A DNA stretch of 64,000 nucleotides from Cylicocyclus nassatus. Lineage: Eukaryota; Nematoda; Chromadorea; Rhabditida; Strongylidae. A model generated the notes under the pieces. The model saw nothing but the letters and a program-made list of their open reading frames with translations, was not told the origin of the DNA and ran no database searches. Positions 50,093-62,372 of the stretch are shown here, one piece after another. A program made the translations under genes and the position numbers. How positions within the stretch are numbered: position 1 is the first letter of the stretch; every line of letters begins with the position of its first letter. The stretch is from positions 76,963,594 to 77,027,593 of the forward strand of contig CATQJL010000001.1 of NCBI GenBank assembly GCA_958299035.1, read 5' to 3'.

Positions 50093-53000
50093 TCAGTAAG
50101 ACTCCTCTTTCCAAGTAATCGCCTGTTTCTCAACGAGCTTCTTGAAAATTCCCTCTTTCATGTACATAAGCTCATCGAAACTGCCATGCTCGGCAACGCT
50201 TCCTTTATCCAAGACGACGATTTGATCGGCATGTTTTATGGTGGATAACCTAGATAGTGTGGATGGCCAAGACTAAGCAAAATTTTGTAAATTACTACCT
50301 GTGCGCTATGATAAGAACTGTTTGGTGACTATTTTCAAGCAGGCGATTCAGGGCTATTCGGACTAGGTATTCAGATGTGGCATCTAACGCACTTGTTGCT
50401 TCATCAAGAATCAAGATTCGGGGATTCTGAGATAAACCATAGCATTTTATAATAATGGTAACAGTAATATACTGTAGAACTCACCGTCACGAGAGCCCGA
50501 GCGATAGCTATCCGCTGCTTTTGTCCCCCGCTTAGCATAGAGCCTTGTTCTCCGACCTAAAAAAAAGCACAGCTAAGTTACAGCAGCAAGGGCTACTGAA
50601 GAACACACCATTGTATCAAAGCCTAGCGGAAACGTTTTTATGAAACCTATCGCATTGGACTGCGTCGCTGCTTCTTCGATCTGGAATTGATCGAGTTGTA
50701 ACAGCGAGATAAGCATTAATAGACAAGAAGCTATCCGATTAAGGAGAAAGTAAAAAATGTACCAGAGCGTAAAATATGAGAAAACTATAAGCTAAGCGCT
50801 ATTTTATGTTTATTAAGCCAAACAAAAGATGGCAGCGAAGAGAAAAAGAGATAGAGTTAAGGACAAAGTGAACACAAAGACAGGAAAATTAACGAAAAAG
50901 ACCAAAACGGACCTGAGCATCTGTAATTTTCTCCGGGTGCTCTGCACCATAAAGTATATTTTCTCGCAGTGTAGTTGAGAAAAGTATTGGCTCCTGGAGT
51001 ACACACGTTTTGTTTAGACAAAGAAAGTGGTCCATTTCCAAAATTACCTGCCCTACGGTACCAATCTGCCGTCGCCAGTAAGATGGATCTACCTGCTTCA
51101 GATCTACATCATCGATCATGATACGACCTTTGATAGGATCATACAGCCTAAGATTGTCTTTTTTACATCCGCTACAGCATAACCACTGATTTCACAAACC
51201 GCAAAAGAAGATTGGCTATAGTAGACTTTCCACTGCCGGACGATCCCACAACGGCTGTGATACGCCCGGCCGGGATTTCGAACGAGATGTTGTGAAACAG
51301 CGGGTCTCTCCCTGGATATGCAAATGCCACGCGTTCAAATCTAGAGGTATTTGAAAATCGTATGATGAGCATGGTAATCATAAGAGCATACCTTATAGCT
51401 TCTTCTACGTTACCCTTCTTGATACCTCCTTCAAGAGGAATCTGAGGCTTCGTATTGCGGAGTTCAAATAATCTTGAGCTTGCGCCCAAGCCCTGAATAA
51501 ACAATGGGATACAGCAAAAAGTGTATGGAAGCCGGTCAACAACGATACCTTCATGATCTCAATGAAAAACCCAGACATGCTTGACAGACTCGAAGCACAA
51601 AAGACTGCATACAAGCAAAACGACGACAGATCACCTAGAAGACAGAGAAAAACGTGGATTCACGCAAATTCCTAAAAGACTCCCTCATGTCAATGGCATA
51701 CCATATGTTAGCAATCCTTGACTGATCAAGTTACTTCCATAGTATAAAACTGTCGAAAGGGCTATGTATCCAGTGAATTGAAACTGAATGGATGACTTCG
51801 CAATTTTTTATGCACATAAAAAATATGATGACTTACCGACCCATACATGGAGCCGCGAGCTAAGCCCTCTTTTCTAGATATTTGCCATATGTCAAAGATC
51901 TTCGAAGCATAGGCCGCCATTTCTTTTCGCTCAGCTACAAGCATACGAACGGTTCGAACGCTCGAGAGACGCTCCGTGGCCACCTGACAAATCACAGCTG
52001 TGCAATATCGAAAAAATCTAAGGAAAAAAAGTAGAACAAAAGTTGATTGCCAAACTCTAAGTAAATAGATTCATGAAACGAGAAAAAAGATACAAATGTT
52101 TACCTGATTGGCGCCAGCAACTGCCTCTTGCATTTGCAAAGTGTACTTCCGCTGCAGTTTTCCAAAAACTGCGAAAGTTCCTACGATTATGGGAATAACC
52201 ACGACCATCACTTGACAAAGTGCCGGTGACGTATAGACCTAAACACCAGGTATCATCGAAGTCTACGAAAAAATGAGCCTTACCATAAGTCCGCCTGAAC
52301 CCAGACATGTCAGTAATGCTCTAGCACCGTCACTGAGATTCATAGATACGGAATAGCCAACAATGAGAGCGTCGGTAGACAACCGAGAGACAATTTCTCC
52401 GACCTAAATAGATCTGCGACATAACGATGTCTGAGACAAAGTGTAGTATTTACCTTATTTTTATCGAAAAATGCTATGTCTTGCCGCAATACAGCGTTAA
52501 ACACTTTTTTACGAAGATCATTGATGACAAGTTGACCTAAAATATAACAAACACTCCAAAATTGTTTCAAATGGAAAAGCCTTACCTGCTGTGTGCATGC
52601 AATAAACCCTGGCTGCAATCGCAGCAGCGCCCAAGAACAAAACACCAACGAGTGCGATAGGGTTGTCCTTGAAGAACCTGAGATAAACAAACTCAAATTC
52701 CCATACAACCACGCGAAAAAATTTACGGCGAGACTGAGGTACTTTGGGTTGAGAAAGGGAGTTCACAGTAAAGCCCATGGCAGATCTGCTGCTAGATCTG
52801 CACTATCACATACACAGCTATAATAGTTTGAGTCTTCCATGGGCGGTGCACATTTGATTTTGAATTTTTTGGTCTCAAAAACAGATTTAAACGGACAGAC
52901 TCGAGATTTCAATCTTGGACCTCAGATACGCTGAGCGTAACAACGCGCTCTACACTGTCTAAAATGACCAGAACTCGATTTTGGATGAGAGGAGCCAGTG

Positions 53001-53838
53001 GCATGGCAGAAGCGGCTTATCCCAAAAGGCTTTCTGAAGTATGCGCATACTTGATCCACTTGATCCACCTCGCTATTGGTCAGCAGTGAAGACCAATAGC
53101 GAAGCGGATGTCCACTTGATCCACTTCGTTATTGCTCACTTCACTGATCTGACCAATAGCGAAGTGTGTGAAGTGGATGAGGCGTCAAACGTGTCCAAAC
53201 ACCTAATGCAATGGTAATTTTATAACTGTTCTCAAGACATTGACCTCTTCTAATGGCAAAAACATGTCGATATGAGCATCGCCAATGTAGAATTCGATCA
53301 GAACAGACTCAACAATAGATTTTGTCTCGGAAAACTGACACTATATCAGAGAACAAAATAAAGCAATGAATTACTCGCCTTGCCAGACGGAGGGTCAGAT
53401 CTTCTTCTCCCGGTTTCGCCCTTCGTTCATCGTCAAACTCATCTATCAACTTCCCCAGCACACGCGGAGTCAGCAAGAAAACAGAACTGCTGATCCCAAG
53501 AAAAGACAGTCCCACTGGAAAGGATGACTAACGCATGAAATTCGAATATTCACTGCCTAAATTCACCCACACATGATTCGCCATTTGTAAGGTCCTGCAA
53601 GAGCAAAGATCGCCTTGAGATCCTTCCATGAAGCGTTTTTTAATTTAACGGAGGCCCGTTTCGTCTCAACAGTGACTACCTAAAAATCGATAAACCGCTA
53701 AAACTCAACATGTCGGAAGAGGAAGGTATTTACGTTTCTTCTGAGTGTATTCCATAGCGCCACACGCGGCAGCCGCAAAATGCTTTTGCTTTGAGGTAAA
53801 GAAGGTCTTGTAATTGTACAAAATAATCTGTAACACAT
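50093..53838 (-). CDS. mitochondrial half ABC transporter, ABCB10/HAF-like
   Basis: Eighteen exons in phase (53734-53838, 53571-53679, 53379-53514, 52586-52677, 52454-52536, 52284-52403, 52104-52238, 51837-51983, 51702-51783, 51549-51634, 51392-51492, 51200-51340, 51048-51147, 50913-50993, 50609-50680, 50485-50556, 50299-50426, 50093-50249) give 648 residues. The first 35 residues are rich in Arg and Ser with no acidic residue, a typical mitochondrial presequence. A six-helix transmembrane domain follows, then the ATPase domain: Walker [10 protein letters not shown] (431-439), Q-loop Gln479, signature LSGGQ (538-542), Walker B ILILDE (558-563) and H-loop His596. The pattern matches human ABCB10 and C. 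elegans HAF-1/HAF-3, which work as homodimers in the inner mitochondrial membrane. The intron after the third exon starts with GC rather than GT and carries palindromic repeats. Confidence 0.93.
53050..53190. repeat. palindromic repeat in an ABC-transporter intron
   Basis: Repeats of CTTGATCCAC and GCTATTGGTC(A) alternate with their reverse complements (GACCAATAGCGAAG). The same words form the hairpin at 55068-55165. Confidence 0.65.
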
Positions 53839-53989
53839 CAGAAATAGTCATACTACTCAAGTAAAAAGAGAATGAAAACATACCGACTAGAACTAGAGGG
53901 AAATGAAAAACAACGAGCGCAGACAACTCGCCGTACCAGCAAAGAACCGAACATCACTAAAGTCTGAAACACTTGGATTTGGATGAATA

Positions 53990-54900
53990 CCGAATTTGGA
54001 AGGCTAATGTGACGTACTCAGAACAAATTCCAACTTTGGCATAGAATGGAGTGCTTGAAGTGAAACAAGAAGAAAAATTTGAAGAATTTTGCATCAAACC
54101 GGATTTGAAATACTGTAGGCCGAAAAAACCGCGATGGAAGACCGCTTCGGGCGGTTCCGCAGCGATCGTTGCTCTGGACCATTGGAGCTCCAAAATTTTC
54201 GGCTTTCATGAACTGACTTGTTTTCTCTTGGAATTTCTTTGTCGTTTCTATCTCTTGGGGCTTTTATTTTTTCTAGCAAATCCTCTGGGTCCTTTCGCTC
54301 ACCATATCGTAGATTTCTTCAGATTGAGAACGTTAGACGGATTCCTGTTTGTTTGATTATTCCCATTAGTATATCTTTCCCACTTGTTTTTTTTTTGTCC
54401 TGAGACAGCGGTTCACTGAATTTTTTGCATTTGGATCCCGCAGTGTTTTTTCTGTTCCTTTGGTACCCTCTACCCTTGCCATTTTGCCGCTTAGATCAAA
54501 ACGTTCCAAGCTTTTTTGCCAAGATGTGTGCTTTTCCTTTTCTGCTTTTTTCTTGGTAGTATAGATCACATAAACATGACTATGAATGAAGACCTTGATC
54601 TCGCAAATTCTATTGATCTCTTCTGCGTCATCGGGGTGTGCAGTTCCCTCTGCAATCGACATCTCTATCAGTCTTACTCATTTCAACAGATACTTTTTAT
54701 TCTGCGCGCTGTGGAACGGAGACGTCTACATTTTGATTTATGCACTGATTCATCATCATTTCTCAAGTGCGATCTCTCGTCGTTGTGGTCCTTCGATTTT
54801 CGATTCCTTCCTTGATTATGGTCCTCACATAGGTTTCTCAACATCTTTCTCCATATCAGCTTTCTGTCATTTCTGCCAGTATTACTATTCCGTAAAAGTC
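53990..54900 (-). pseudogene. possible decayed coding sequence for a charged protein
   Basis: Several minus-strand frames with a strongly charged, coding-like composition follow one another: RNRKSKDHNDERSHLRNDDE near 54740-54790, EKEKHTSWQKSLERFDLSGK near 54480-54545, and RNDKEIPRENKSVHESRKFW near 54190-54250. They lie in different frames and I could not join them with clean introns. They may be exons of a real Lys/Arg-rich protein or a broken copy. No family is recognised. Confidence 0.3.
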
Positions 54901-55067
54901 ATCTAATAACAAAATTTTTCCCTTTCTTATCCTGATCTGTATGAACCTGCCTCAGCAATGGAATACTGTTGAACTCCGCAACTTTGAACAACTCTCATAG
55001 TCGTAGGATCCAGCTGTTCTGTTATTGCACCACATGCCTTGAATCATGATTAGCGCCATACTTGATC

Positions 55068-55165
55068 CACTCTCTTCGCTCGATCCACTTCGCTATTGGT
55101 CAGATCACTGAACTAACCAATAGCGAAGTGGATGAAGCGGATCGAGTGGATCAAGTAAGGCATGT
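55068..55165. repeat. hairpin repeat (CTTGATCCACT)
   Basis: CTTGATCCACT, CTCGATCCACTTCGCTATTG and their reverse complements form an almost perfect hairpin of about 95 bp. Confidence 0.8.
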
Positions 55166-55229
55166 GCCTGTGAATCTGATCTCTGTTCAATCGGCCCTTC
55201 AGTTAACCTAAAGGTTCAAGCTAAAGTTT

Positions 55230-55554
55230 TTAACCCATTGACGACGACGCCTAATTTTGCGCGGCGGCGCTGTGGGACGACGCGATTCCGCACAACACTT
55301 TCAGTGTGGGAAGGTTTCGTGATTATTCACGAAATGCAACATTGTTTTGTAAACAACTATTAACATTTCCTTGAACGACAGAGCCTATAGGTCCTAAGAA
55401 TACAAAAAATTGGAAAAAATACTCATATGTGGAAGAAATACTAGACCTGCAGATAATACGACTTTGCGAGAGGTTTGGGCCACCGGGGGTCCACATCGTC
55501 CCTGGCAGCAAAAAGCGCGTAGGCCACCGGTGGTCCACATCGTCAATGGGTTAA
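55230..55554. mobile_element. piggyBac-like MITE, TTAA bounded (third, longer ends)
   Basis: TTAA stands at both boundaries, with the ends CCCATTGACGACG and CATCGTCAATGGG. The phrase GGTCCACATCGTC occurs twice near the right end. The CATTGACGA core is shared with the two elements near 5.5 and 6.5 kb. Confidence 0.75.
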
Positions 55555-55909
55555 AGAGCATTTCCTTTGATTTTTACACATGCTGCAAACATCTTCTCTT
55601 TGTTCAGCCGTGTTTCATTTTTTCCTATACTTTTTGTAATTGCGTGGAATGGGGAACTATCGGTTTACGCAACAGTCATACAGCACTTCACACTTTTTTT
55701 ATTCCCGAACGATTGCTTCGCTAAGAAATCCGGTTTTGCTGCTGACCGCACTTGAATATGAATGGGATGACTTTCACGCGTTTTCATCGTAGCATGTGTC
55801 ATAACAATGCATTGGGGTAATTTAATTGCAATACTTATCGTTTTTCTAGTCGAAGATATGATCTGATGGACCATACCTACGACTAGAGAAGTATCTGATT
55901 ATTAGTAAA

Positions 55910-56376
55910 TTAGCTGGCTTACCCGGCTCCGCCGTATGTTCCGAATAGAAAATTCCATTTCTTAACCGATCCGGACCAAACTTGGCACACATACACTTCG
56001 GGCCCCGGCGGGTGCCACAGTCCACTTTTCGTTATCGATCGATGTCGATTTTATCGATTTTTTGCAAAATTTGAGCTAGGGGGCTGGAATTTGGCAGGGG
56101 GTGTAATCGAGCATGCTGATCACCCCCACGGGGGTGATCAGCATGCTCGATTACTTCCCTGTGGCAACTCCCAGCCCTGTAGCTCAAATTTTGCAAAAAA
56201 TCGATAAAATCGATATCGATCGATGACGAAAAGTAGCCTATGACACCCGCCAGGGCCCGAAGTGTATGTGTGCTAAGTTTGGTCCCGATCGGTTCAGAAA
56301 TGGAATTTTCTATTCGGAACATACGTACAGACAGACATACAGACAGACAAACAGACATTCAGCTTTATATATAAGA
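55910..56376 (-). mobile_element. non-autonomous Helitron, copy E
   Basis: On the minus strand it begins TCTTATATATAAAGCTGAATG and ends GCCAGCTAA (CTRR form) between A and T. 467 bp with a single unit on each side of a palindromic core (GCATGCTGATCACCCCC and its complement, near 56113-56148). Confidence 0.82.
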
Positions 56377-56402
56377 TGCTAGGCAACATAGGGCGTTTGT
56401 AG

Positions 56403-57460
56403 TTGGAAAAATTAAAGCAACTTGCCTCGTTAGTTGAGGATAAAAATGGTACAGTAAAGGAAAAGTCGCTGTCGCAGCTCAGAAGAAAGTTTCATATCCT
56501 GAAGCTCAGATATCTTTCCACGCTGTCCCTATTCGTAAGTGTTCCCACCATCCTTCACTATGAATATACTGAGCATGAGCAAGAAGCTGTACAAGCCGCG
56601 TTTTCCACATTTTTGTATGATTCCCTGATGATCCCCAGCTGCCGACCGCTTTTTCTTAAAAGCCATTTTTTTTCGAAGACAATAAGAACATTTCAAAGTT
56701 GCACCGACTATCTTACCCAACAGCGATAGTCATGTTTCCGGTAAGAACAAGTGATGCTTCGAAGTCATGGAATGTGCGAACAACGAATGTTGGGGTTTAC
56801 CGAAAAAATCGATATTTCAAAAACTTCTTAGCACTGTGGGTTAGATAATCAGTACAACTTTAGAAGGCTTTCGTTGACTTCGTAGGAAGAAAAATGACTT
56901 TGAAGAAAAGATGTTGGCCGCGAGGGATTCAACATAAAAAGCTGGAAAATGCGGCCTGTAAGCTTCTTGCTCCCGCTCGATATGTTCATAGCAGTGGCGG
57001 TCGCAGGATTTCGGACCGGGGGAGGGGGGCGCGAAAAATTTTTTTTTCAAATGAAGGTGCGTGGCTTTAGCCACGCACTCCGAAAAAATTTTGGGGGTAC
57101 TTCTCAAAGTTTTTGCGGGTCCCTAACCCCTAAAATCTGGAAAAAGGGGCGTGGCCTCAGCCACGCCCCCGAAAATTTTTTTTAATAAGACTAATTTGAA
57201 TTTTAAAAAAATTTTAAAAAGTATTTTAATTATTTACAAAAATAAACAAGTTGTTTGCACACTTTAACCCATATAGGTAAGTTCAAAAATTTCGCGACCC
57301 ATTCTCGGCTCCCCCCCCCCTCCCTCGGACCGCCACTGGTTCATAGTGAAGGATGGTGGGAATGTTTACGGATAGGTGATCAGTGACATAGACAGTGTGA
57401 TCCACATATCTGAAGCTTCAGGATATGAAGCGTTCTTTGAAGCTGCGATTTCCTCCTCAA
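56403..57460. repeat. large inverted duplication interrupted by a hAT MITE
   Basis: Left arm about 56405-56720 and right arm about 56850-57460 are imperfect inverted copies (shared TTCATATCCTGAAGC, CCCACCATCCTTCACTATGAA, GAGCAAGAAGCT). Each arm keeps a similar open frame: EYTEHEQEAVQAAF (plus) and EHIEREQEAYRPHF (minus). This may be a gene fragment copied in both directions or an old foldback element. The right arm is split at 56992-57338. Confidence 0.65.
56992..57338. mobile_element. hAT-type MITE with 8-bp target duplication
   Basis: Begins CAGTGGCGGTCGCAGG, ends CGGACCGCCACTG, and is flanked by the exact duplication GTTCATAG (56984-56991 and 57339-57346). The interior repeats GTGGC(C)TCAGCCACGC-like palindromes. 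347 bp, no transposase. Confidence 0.88.
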
Positions 57461-57609
57461 CGGGGGTGTTAGTGCAGCGGCCCTGACTGAAGGAACAATG
57501 GGGAGTTCCTCAATGCTTGGATAAGATATGCTTGCTCACTCTTTGAACCTCTATTTGTCACGTGTTAAAGCGGACGAATGATCTTTCCATAATGGTTGCC
57601 GTTGTGGAC

Positions 57610-57882
57610 AGCTTGTTACGCCTACGCATCTATGCTTTACAGTCGAGTAGATTTTCCGCTTCATATAGTGTGATTGCACAGAAGGTGAAATGCGGTAAAG
57701 TTTGCTCGTGAGGAAATAGCATCGACCGTGGCGCCGGTCAAATGCAAGCGCAAAATGCCGGCAGTACTGGCGCAACTACCTGTTCACGCACAAATTTTAC
57801 CGCATCCCATGAACTGTGCAAGCACACTATATTAAGCGGAAAATCTACTCGACTGTACGTATCTGTATAACGATTACGCCGG
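57610..57882. repeat. inverted-repeat element
   Basis: CAGTCGAGTAGATTTTCCGC and GCGGAAAATCTACTCGACTG face each other, with further matches inward (ATGCGGTAAA and TTTTACCGCAT). Arms of about 100 bp; no gene. Confidence 0.7.
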
Positions 57883-60800
57883 CAAAGTGATGAGCATTTA
57901 TTTCGATTTAAGTAACAGCGGTGTGCATACTGTCAGAAGGAAGTCGTCATTGCTTCTGCTCTTTTCTGGCTAGCTCGAATTCGTACTTTAAGCGTTTTAA
58001 ATAACTTTGACTTTCATTTGTCAATCGCATAGCTGTTCTCGGTCTTTTCTTGATGGCTTTCACCCGCTCATCGTTTTTAAAGGCAGTGGATCGGCAAAAT
58101 GGGTGCTAGTCAGATTTTGGTAGCGTTGTAGATCCCCAAGTACACCATAGCCCTACCCCCACCTTCCAATTCATGCGCTGAGTCCAAAAAATGCGCTCCA
58201 GAACTCCACCAGCTCCGCCCAGTTACATTAAGTAGGCGTCATTGAGTTTTTTGGCTGCTCTCTTTGACAAGCATTCTCTCTAGCTCATCTGATATAATTT
58301 TTTTTGCTTTGTAATTTCTTGAACTTGCACATTGGAGGAGGTTGCTATCGCAACGATATGTTCAACTTTTTCTTTGGCAAACGGGATGTCAGCTCTGCGC
58401 ACAGTTGATGTTTAGTGTCGTACTGATTTGTGACAGGCACACTACAATGCACTGGAAAGTCATGAAAAATCCGTTTCACTCCGGTTTTCTGTGTTTCGAT
58501 CTTCTGATCGTGTGAATCTTCTTGGAATAAGCTTCTTAGGGTTTTTTGATAGATTTGCATGCACGCGCTTGCTTCTAGAGAAAATCTAAATTCCCATCGA
58601 TTTGGCATTGGACTTCTCTTTTCTGCGGTGGAAACGTTTTGCACTTTTCCTTTGCCTACGTCTTTTCCATAAGCATGTGGAACTCTCTGCAATTTACAAC
58701 TTCTCCTGTCATGTCATTTTATCAGCAAGTACGAAAATGAGTCTTTGACTTATTATCGACTTGATCTCAGTTCTTCTGCTTGTAAATAGGGAATGAGCTT
58801 CGTTCTCAATTCATCGGTATTAAATCCTTCTTCAAAGCACTTTTCTTGAAGTTTGGCAACAGCTCATGACTTTTTTGTGCTGTAATTCGAATAATGGTGA
58901 ATTACCTTCATAATTTTTTTTCATGCATTCTCCTCTTTCCCCCTTTCTTCCGTTCACCGCTACTGTCGTAATAAGCAATATGGTGGGTTTAAAGCAGCGC
59001 CCAGAGTTGCTCATCCGGCTTTGCCAGCGAAATGCCGAAACATCGAACGATCGATACGAGGGGTATGCACGTAGGATCCGGCACGGTGCTGGCACGAGCA
59101 ATCCCATTATGTACCCTAAGGTCCGGGCTACTTCTGTCTCGGTCGCGACGCGATTTGGCAATAGTCCAATGGCTTACGTCGTAAACGTTTTCGGAATGCA
59201 CAAAAGTAGGGTATTTCATCAGTCTTCGAGAGTTAACAGCCATGCATTTGTAGAGCACATGTGGCACATTGCTAGATTGCATGGGTACCGAAATCGCGTG
59301 AAATATGTACGGCACAAATGGTGTACGGGAGACAAGTGCGCGACCTCGGCCTGCTAACCCGAACTTTGATGTGAATGGCACTTTTTTGCCGGATAATGAA
59401 TGATTAGCACTTGAAATGAACATTGTCTCCTGCACTGTTTCCGAAACTCGTTCATTAGGGTTCTCATGCTCGGTCAGCCAGGAATACCTATTTTCTTCTT
59501 TCTACCGTAAGAAAAAAGACGTTTCTTGTTCTGATAGTACTTCGAGGTGTGCGCTCGTTGTATCCTACGAAAATATCGTCTATGATATAACGAAGCACGC
59601 TCTCTTTTGCGCAAACATGTTATAAAAACGAAATCGATGAGATATCAGATTGGAGGAGCCCTTGCGGTTTAAATCAAGCGCTTGCTTGTAAGTTCGTAAA
59701 TTCTTCACGGCTTGTTGTCTATCTTGGTTTTTTCCGCTCATTGGAGGAAATCAAAAACGCAAATCGATACGATAAGTCCTCGTTAATTTGGGTTTGAGAA
59801 AACTTCAGTGGTTTTTGAAGGGATATTGTAGGTCGATCTTAGGGTGTCAAACCCATAAAACGGATTTTGGAAGGGAAGCAGCGTGCAAACCTTGATCTTG
59901 GAAATTTTTCTACATATTAGGTTGTCCCGAAAGTTTTGTCGGTTTTTTCAAACTACTATAAAACCATGCACAATGAAGACCTGAATGAGTTTCAACATGC
60001 ATTCGATGCAGCTTTTCCTTCTCTTTCTTATGGTTACATTTGAGAGCCAAGATCCTTATGGTTATTTTGATAATTGCCGCAAATCTTCACTCGTCATTTT
60101 TATCTGCTCAAAGTTAGGCTAATTTTTGAAAATTTCATTCCAAAGTTTTGGAAAGGACTAAGCATGGCGCCAATAGAACAATTCTCGGGCTATACGGTAA
60201 TATTTTTAGATTCTCCTAAATTGCTGTTTCTAGCTCTAGAGAATTATTTTTTCGGAGGTCTCGATTTCTGACAAAACCATGGAACACGCAACTGCGGCAG
60301 AAACATGAAAGCTTTTGGAATTTTTGCGAATCATAACTTGATTGCTAATGAACATTCTTTAGCAAAATGTGCAACTTTAATTTGCTTTGAAAAATCAGCT
60401 TTTTGGAATTTTCGGTAATTTTACGTGGTAGACGTAATCAAAAAGCCGTGGTTTTTCTTGAATAAATAATTATATGGGACTTGATAAACGTGACCCATGT
60501 AATCCTCCTATAATATAACATCGAAAGCGGTTTGTGGGCGGAGTTTCGCCAGAAGTAGAACACGCACGAAGTGAGGAGCGAGCTCGACCGCAGAGAATTT
60601 TGGGGGCGTGGTCTCGCGGGGTGGCATTCGCAGCTGTACAGCCACACAGTGCTGGCGTTCTTTCTAAAGCTCAGCAACTCAAGAAGAAGGGGATATCAAG
60701 CGCTTTTTCATTGTATGTAGCAAATTGTGCAATGGTGCCAATAATTCAGCCCAACACTGCTTGCGCTTTTCTTGCTCCGCAGATACTTCTGTTCGTTGCC

Positions 60801-61097
60801 TTCCTGAATCGTTACAAAAACCATCATTCATGTCAACGTTCCCTATTTTTACCACTTTGGTGGGAGCTGAAGCTTTGATCTGGCATACAGACAGTCAGCA
60901 GCCTCTTAGTTCCACACCTCTGCTTACAAAATCATTTCGCTTACAAAATTTGGCCAGATTTTTGCCGAGCTGTGCCACTGATACGCTTTTTCATGACAGT
61001 GACAAAGAAACACCCATTTTTGATGATTAAGTTCCAAAACGTTTTTAGGAATAACCTGTTTCTGATTCAAGACTGAGTTAGAGCTTTTTGATAAAAC
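57883..61097. other. long stretch without a supported gene
   Basis: Overlapping frames on both strands at 58345-58692, 58832-59435 and 60534-61030 lack motifs. The frame at 60725-61030 has a coding-like composition and ends DSDKETPIFDD, but no splice partners were found. At 59920 a single mariner-type end (GGTTGTCCCGAAAGTTTTGT) lacks a matching right end. Confidence 0.35.
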
Positions 61098-61100
61098 TTA

Positions 61101-61266
61101 GGCTCCCGCCAGAGTGCCGAAGTTATGCCAGCGCTACGCCAGCATTTCGATCGATACACGTTTATTTCGTTGGGGACGTCAGCTAGCCCCGCCCCAACGA
61201 AATACACGTGTATCGATCGAAATGCTGGCGTAGCGCTGGCATAATTCCGGCACTCTGGCGGGAGCC
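61101..61266. mobile_element. near-perfect hairpin MITE, TTA duplication
   Basis: GGCTCCCGCCAGAGTGCCG at the left is matched by CGGCACTCTGGCGGGAGCC at the right, and pairing continues almost to the centre. TTA flanks both ends. The 166-bp element is almost all stem. Confidence 0.85.
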
Positions 61267-61434
61267 TTAACGCAAACAGTCACAACTAGATTCACGGTGC
61301 TCAGTTCCAAAACTTATCTTATTAGCAAAAATACATGAGCTTCTGTTTATCGGCCTCACAGATCACTTTATAAGCGAATTGATCCTGCTCCCCATGTCAT
61401 AATGGAAGATGAAGTTTTTTGATAATATAATACT

Positions 61435-62372
61435 AGATCGCATTACAGCTTTTTTTTTCAAAAATTCTTTGTTAGACTATATACATGTTTGATTTTAGTA
61501 GAGTTGAACGCACTTCGCTTGGTAGTGTATAATATTCTCCAGATATTAGCGAAAATTCTGAGAACTTGGCGATGACTGCTGTCAAGTGATCCTTGAAATA
61601 GCACCAATACTCGACCGTCGACCACAATGGATGCTGACTCATCGCGCTTGCTCTTCGTAGTAAGCTAGGCCGGTCAGTCAATTTACATGTCTGGACCGTT
61701 GATCACGCCAGGAGCTGACTCATCATAGTTGATCTTTGCAAACCGAGCCAGCCATGCATGCTCTGACCATTAACACAATAAAATGGTCATACTAGGGGTC
61801 AAAACAGCTGCTGAATTCGCTGGGAACTTTAATGTTGTTTAATAGAAGTGTTTTGATATAATATAATACGCGTAAACTAGCTCAGCTTTGAAATGCGATT
61901 CTGTCACACAATTATTTTGCAATCAAAATTTTGTAACTTTCACTGAGCTGTGCAGTTCTTGAGCATTTTTCCATCAGGCACACTGCCATTAGATCGCACC
62001 ACAATTTTTTTTTCAAAAAATCTTTGACTATATACATGTTTGATCTTAGTAGAGTTAAGTGCACTTCGCTTAGTATGTAATAGGCTCTTAGATATTAAAT
62101 TGTGAGAATTTGGCGATGACTGTTGTTAACTGATCCTTGGAATAGCACCAATACTCGACCGCCGACCACAATGGATGCTGACTCATCGCGCTTGATCTTC
62201 GTAGTAAGCGAGGACGGGTCAGCCAATTTACATGTCTAGACCGTTGATCACGCCAGGAGCTGACTCATATCATAGTTGATCTTTGCAAACCGAGCCAGCC
62301 ATGCATGTTCTGAACATTAACACAATAGGATGGTCATACTAGGGGTCAAAACAGCTGCCGAATTCGCTGGGA
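61435..62372. repeat. tandem duplication, two copies of about 390 bp
   Basis: Copies at about 61435-61830 and 61990-62372 share ACTATATACATGTTTGAT, CACCAATACTCGACCG, GACCGTTGATCACGCCAGGA and GGGGTCAAAACAGCTG. About 160 bp of unrelated sequence separates them. Confidence 0.8.

Noticed and set aside
58923..59435. overlapping ORFs of 144 and 148 codons on opposite strands
   Set aside because: No domain, no splice signals with matching phase and no coding bias favouring either strand.
59920..60470. complete mariner-type element
   Set aside because: Only the left end GGTTGTCCCGAAAG is visible; no inverted right end with TA was found.
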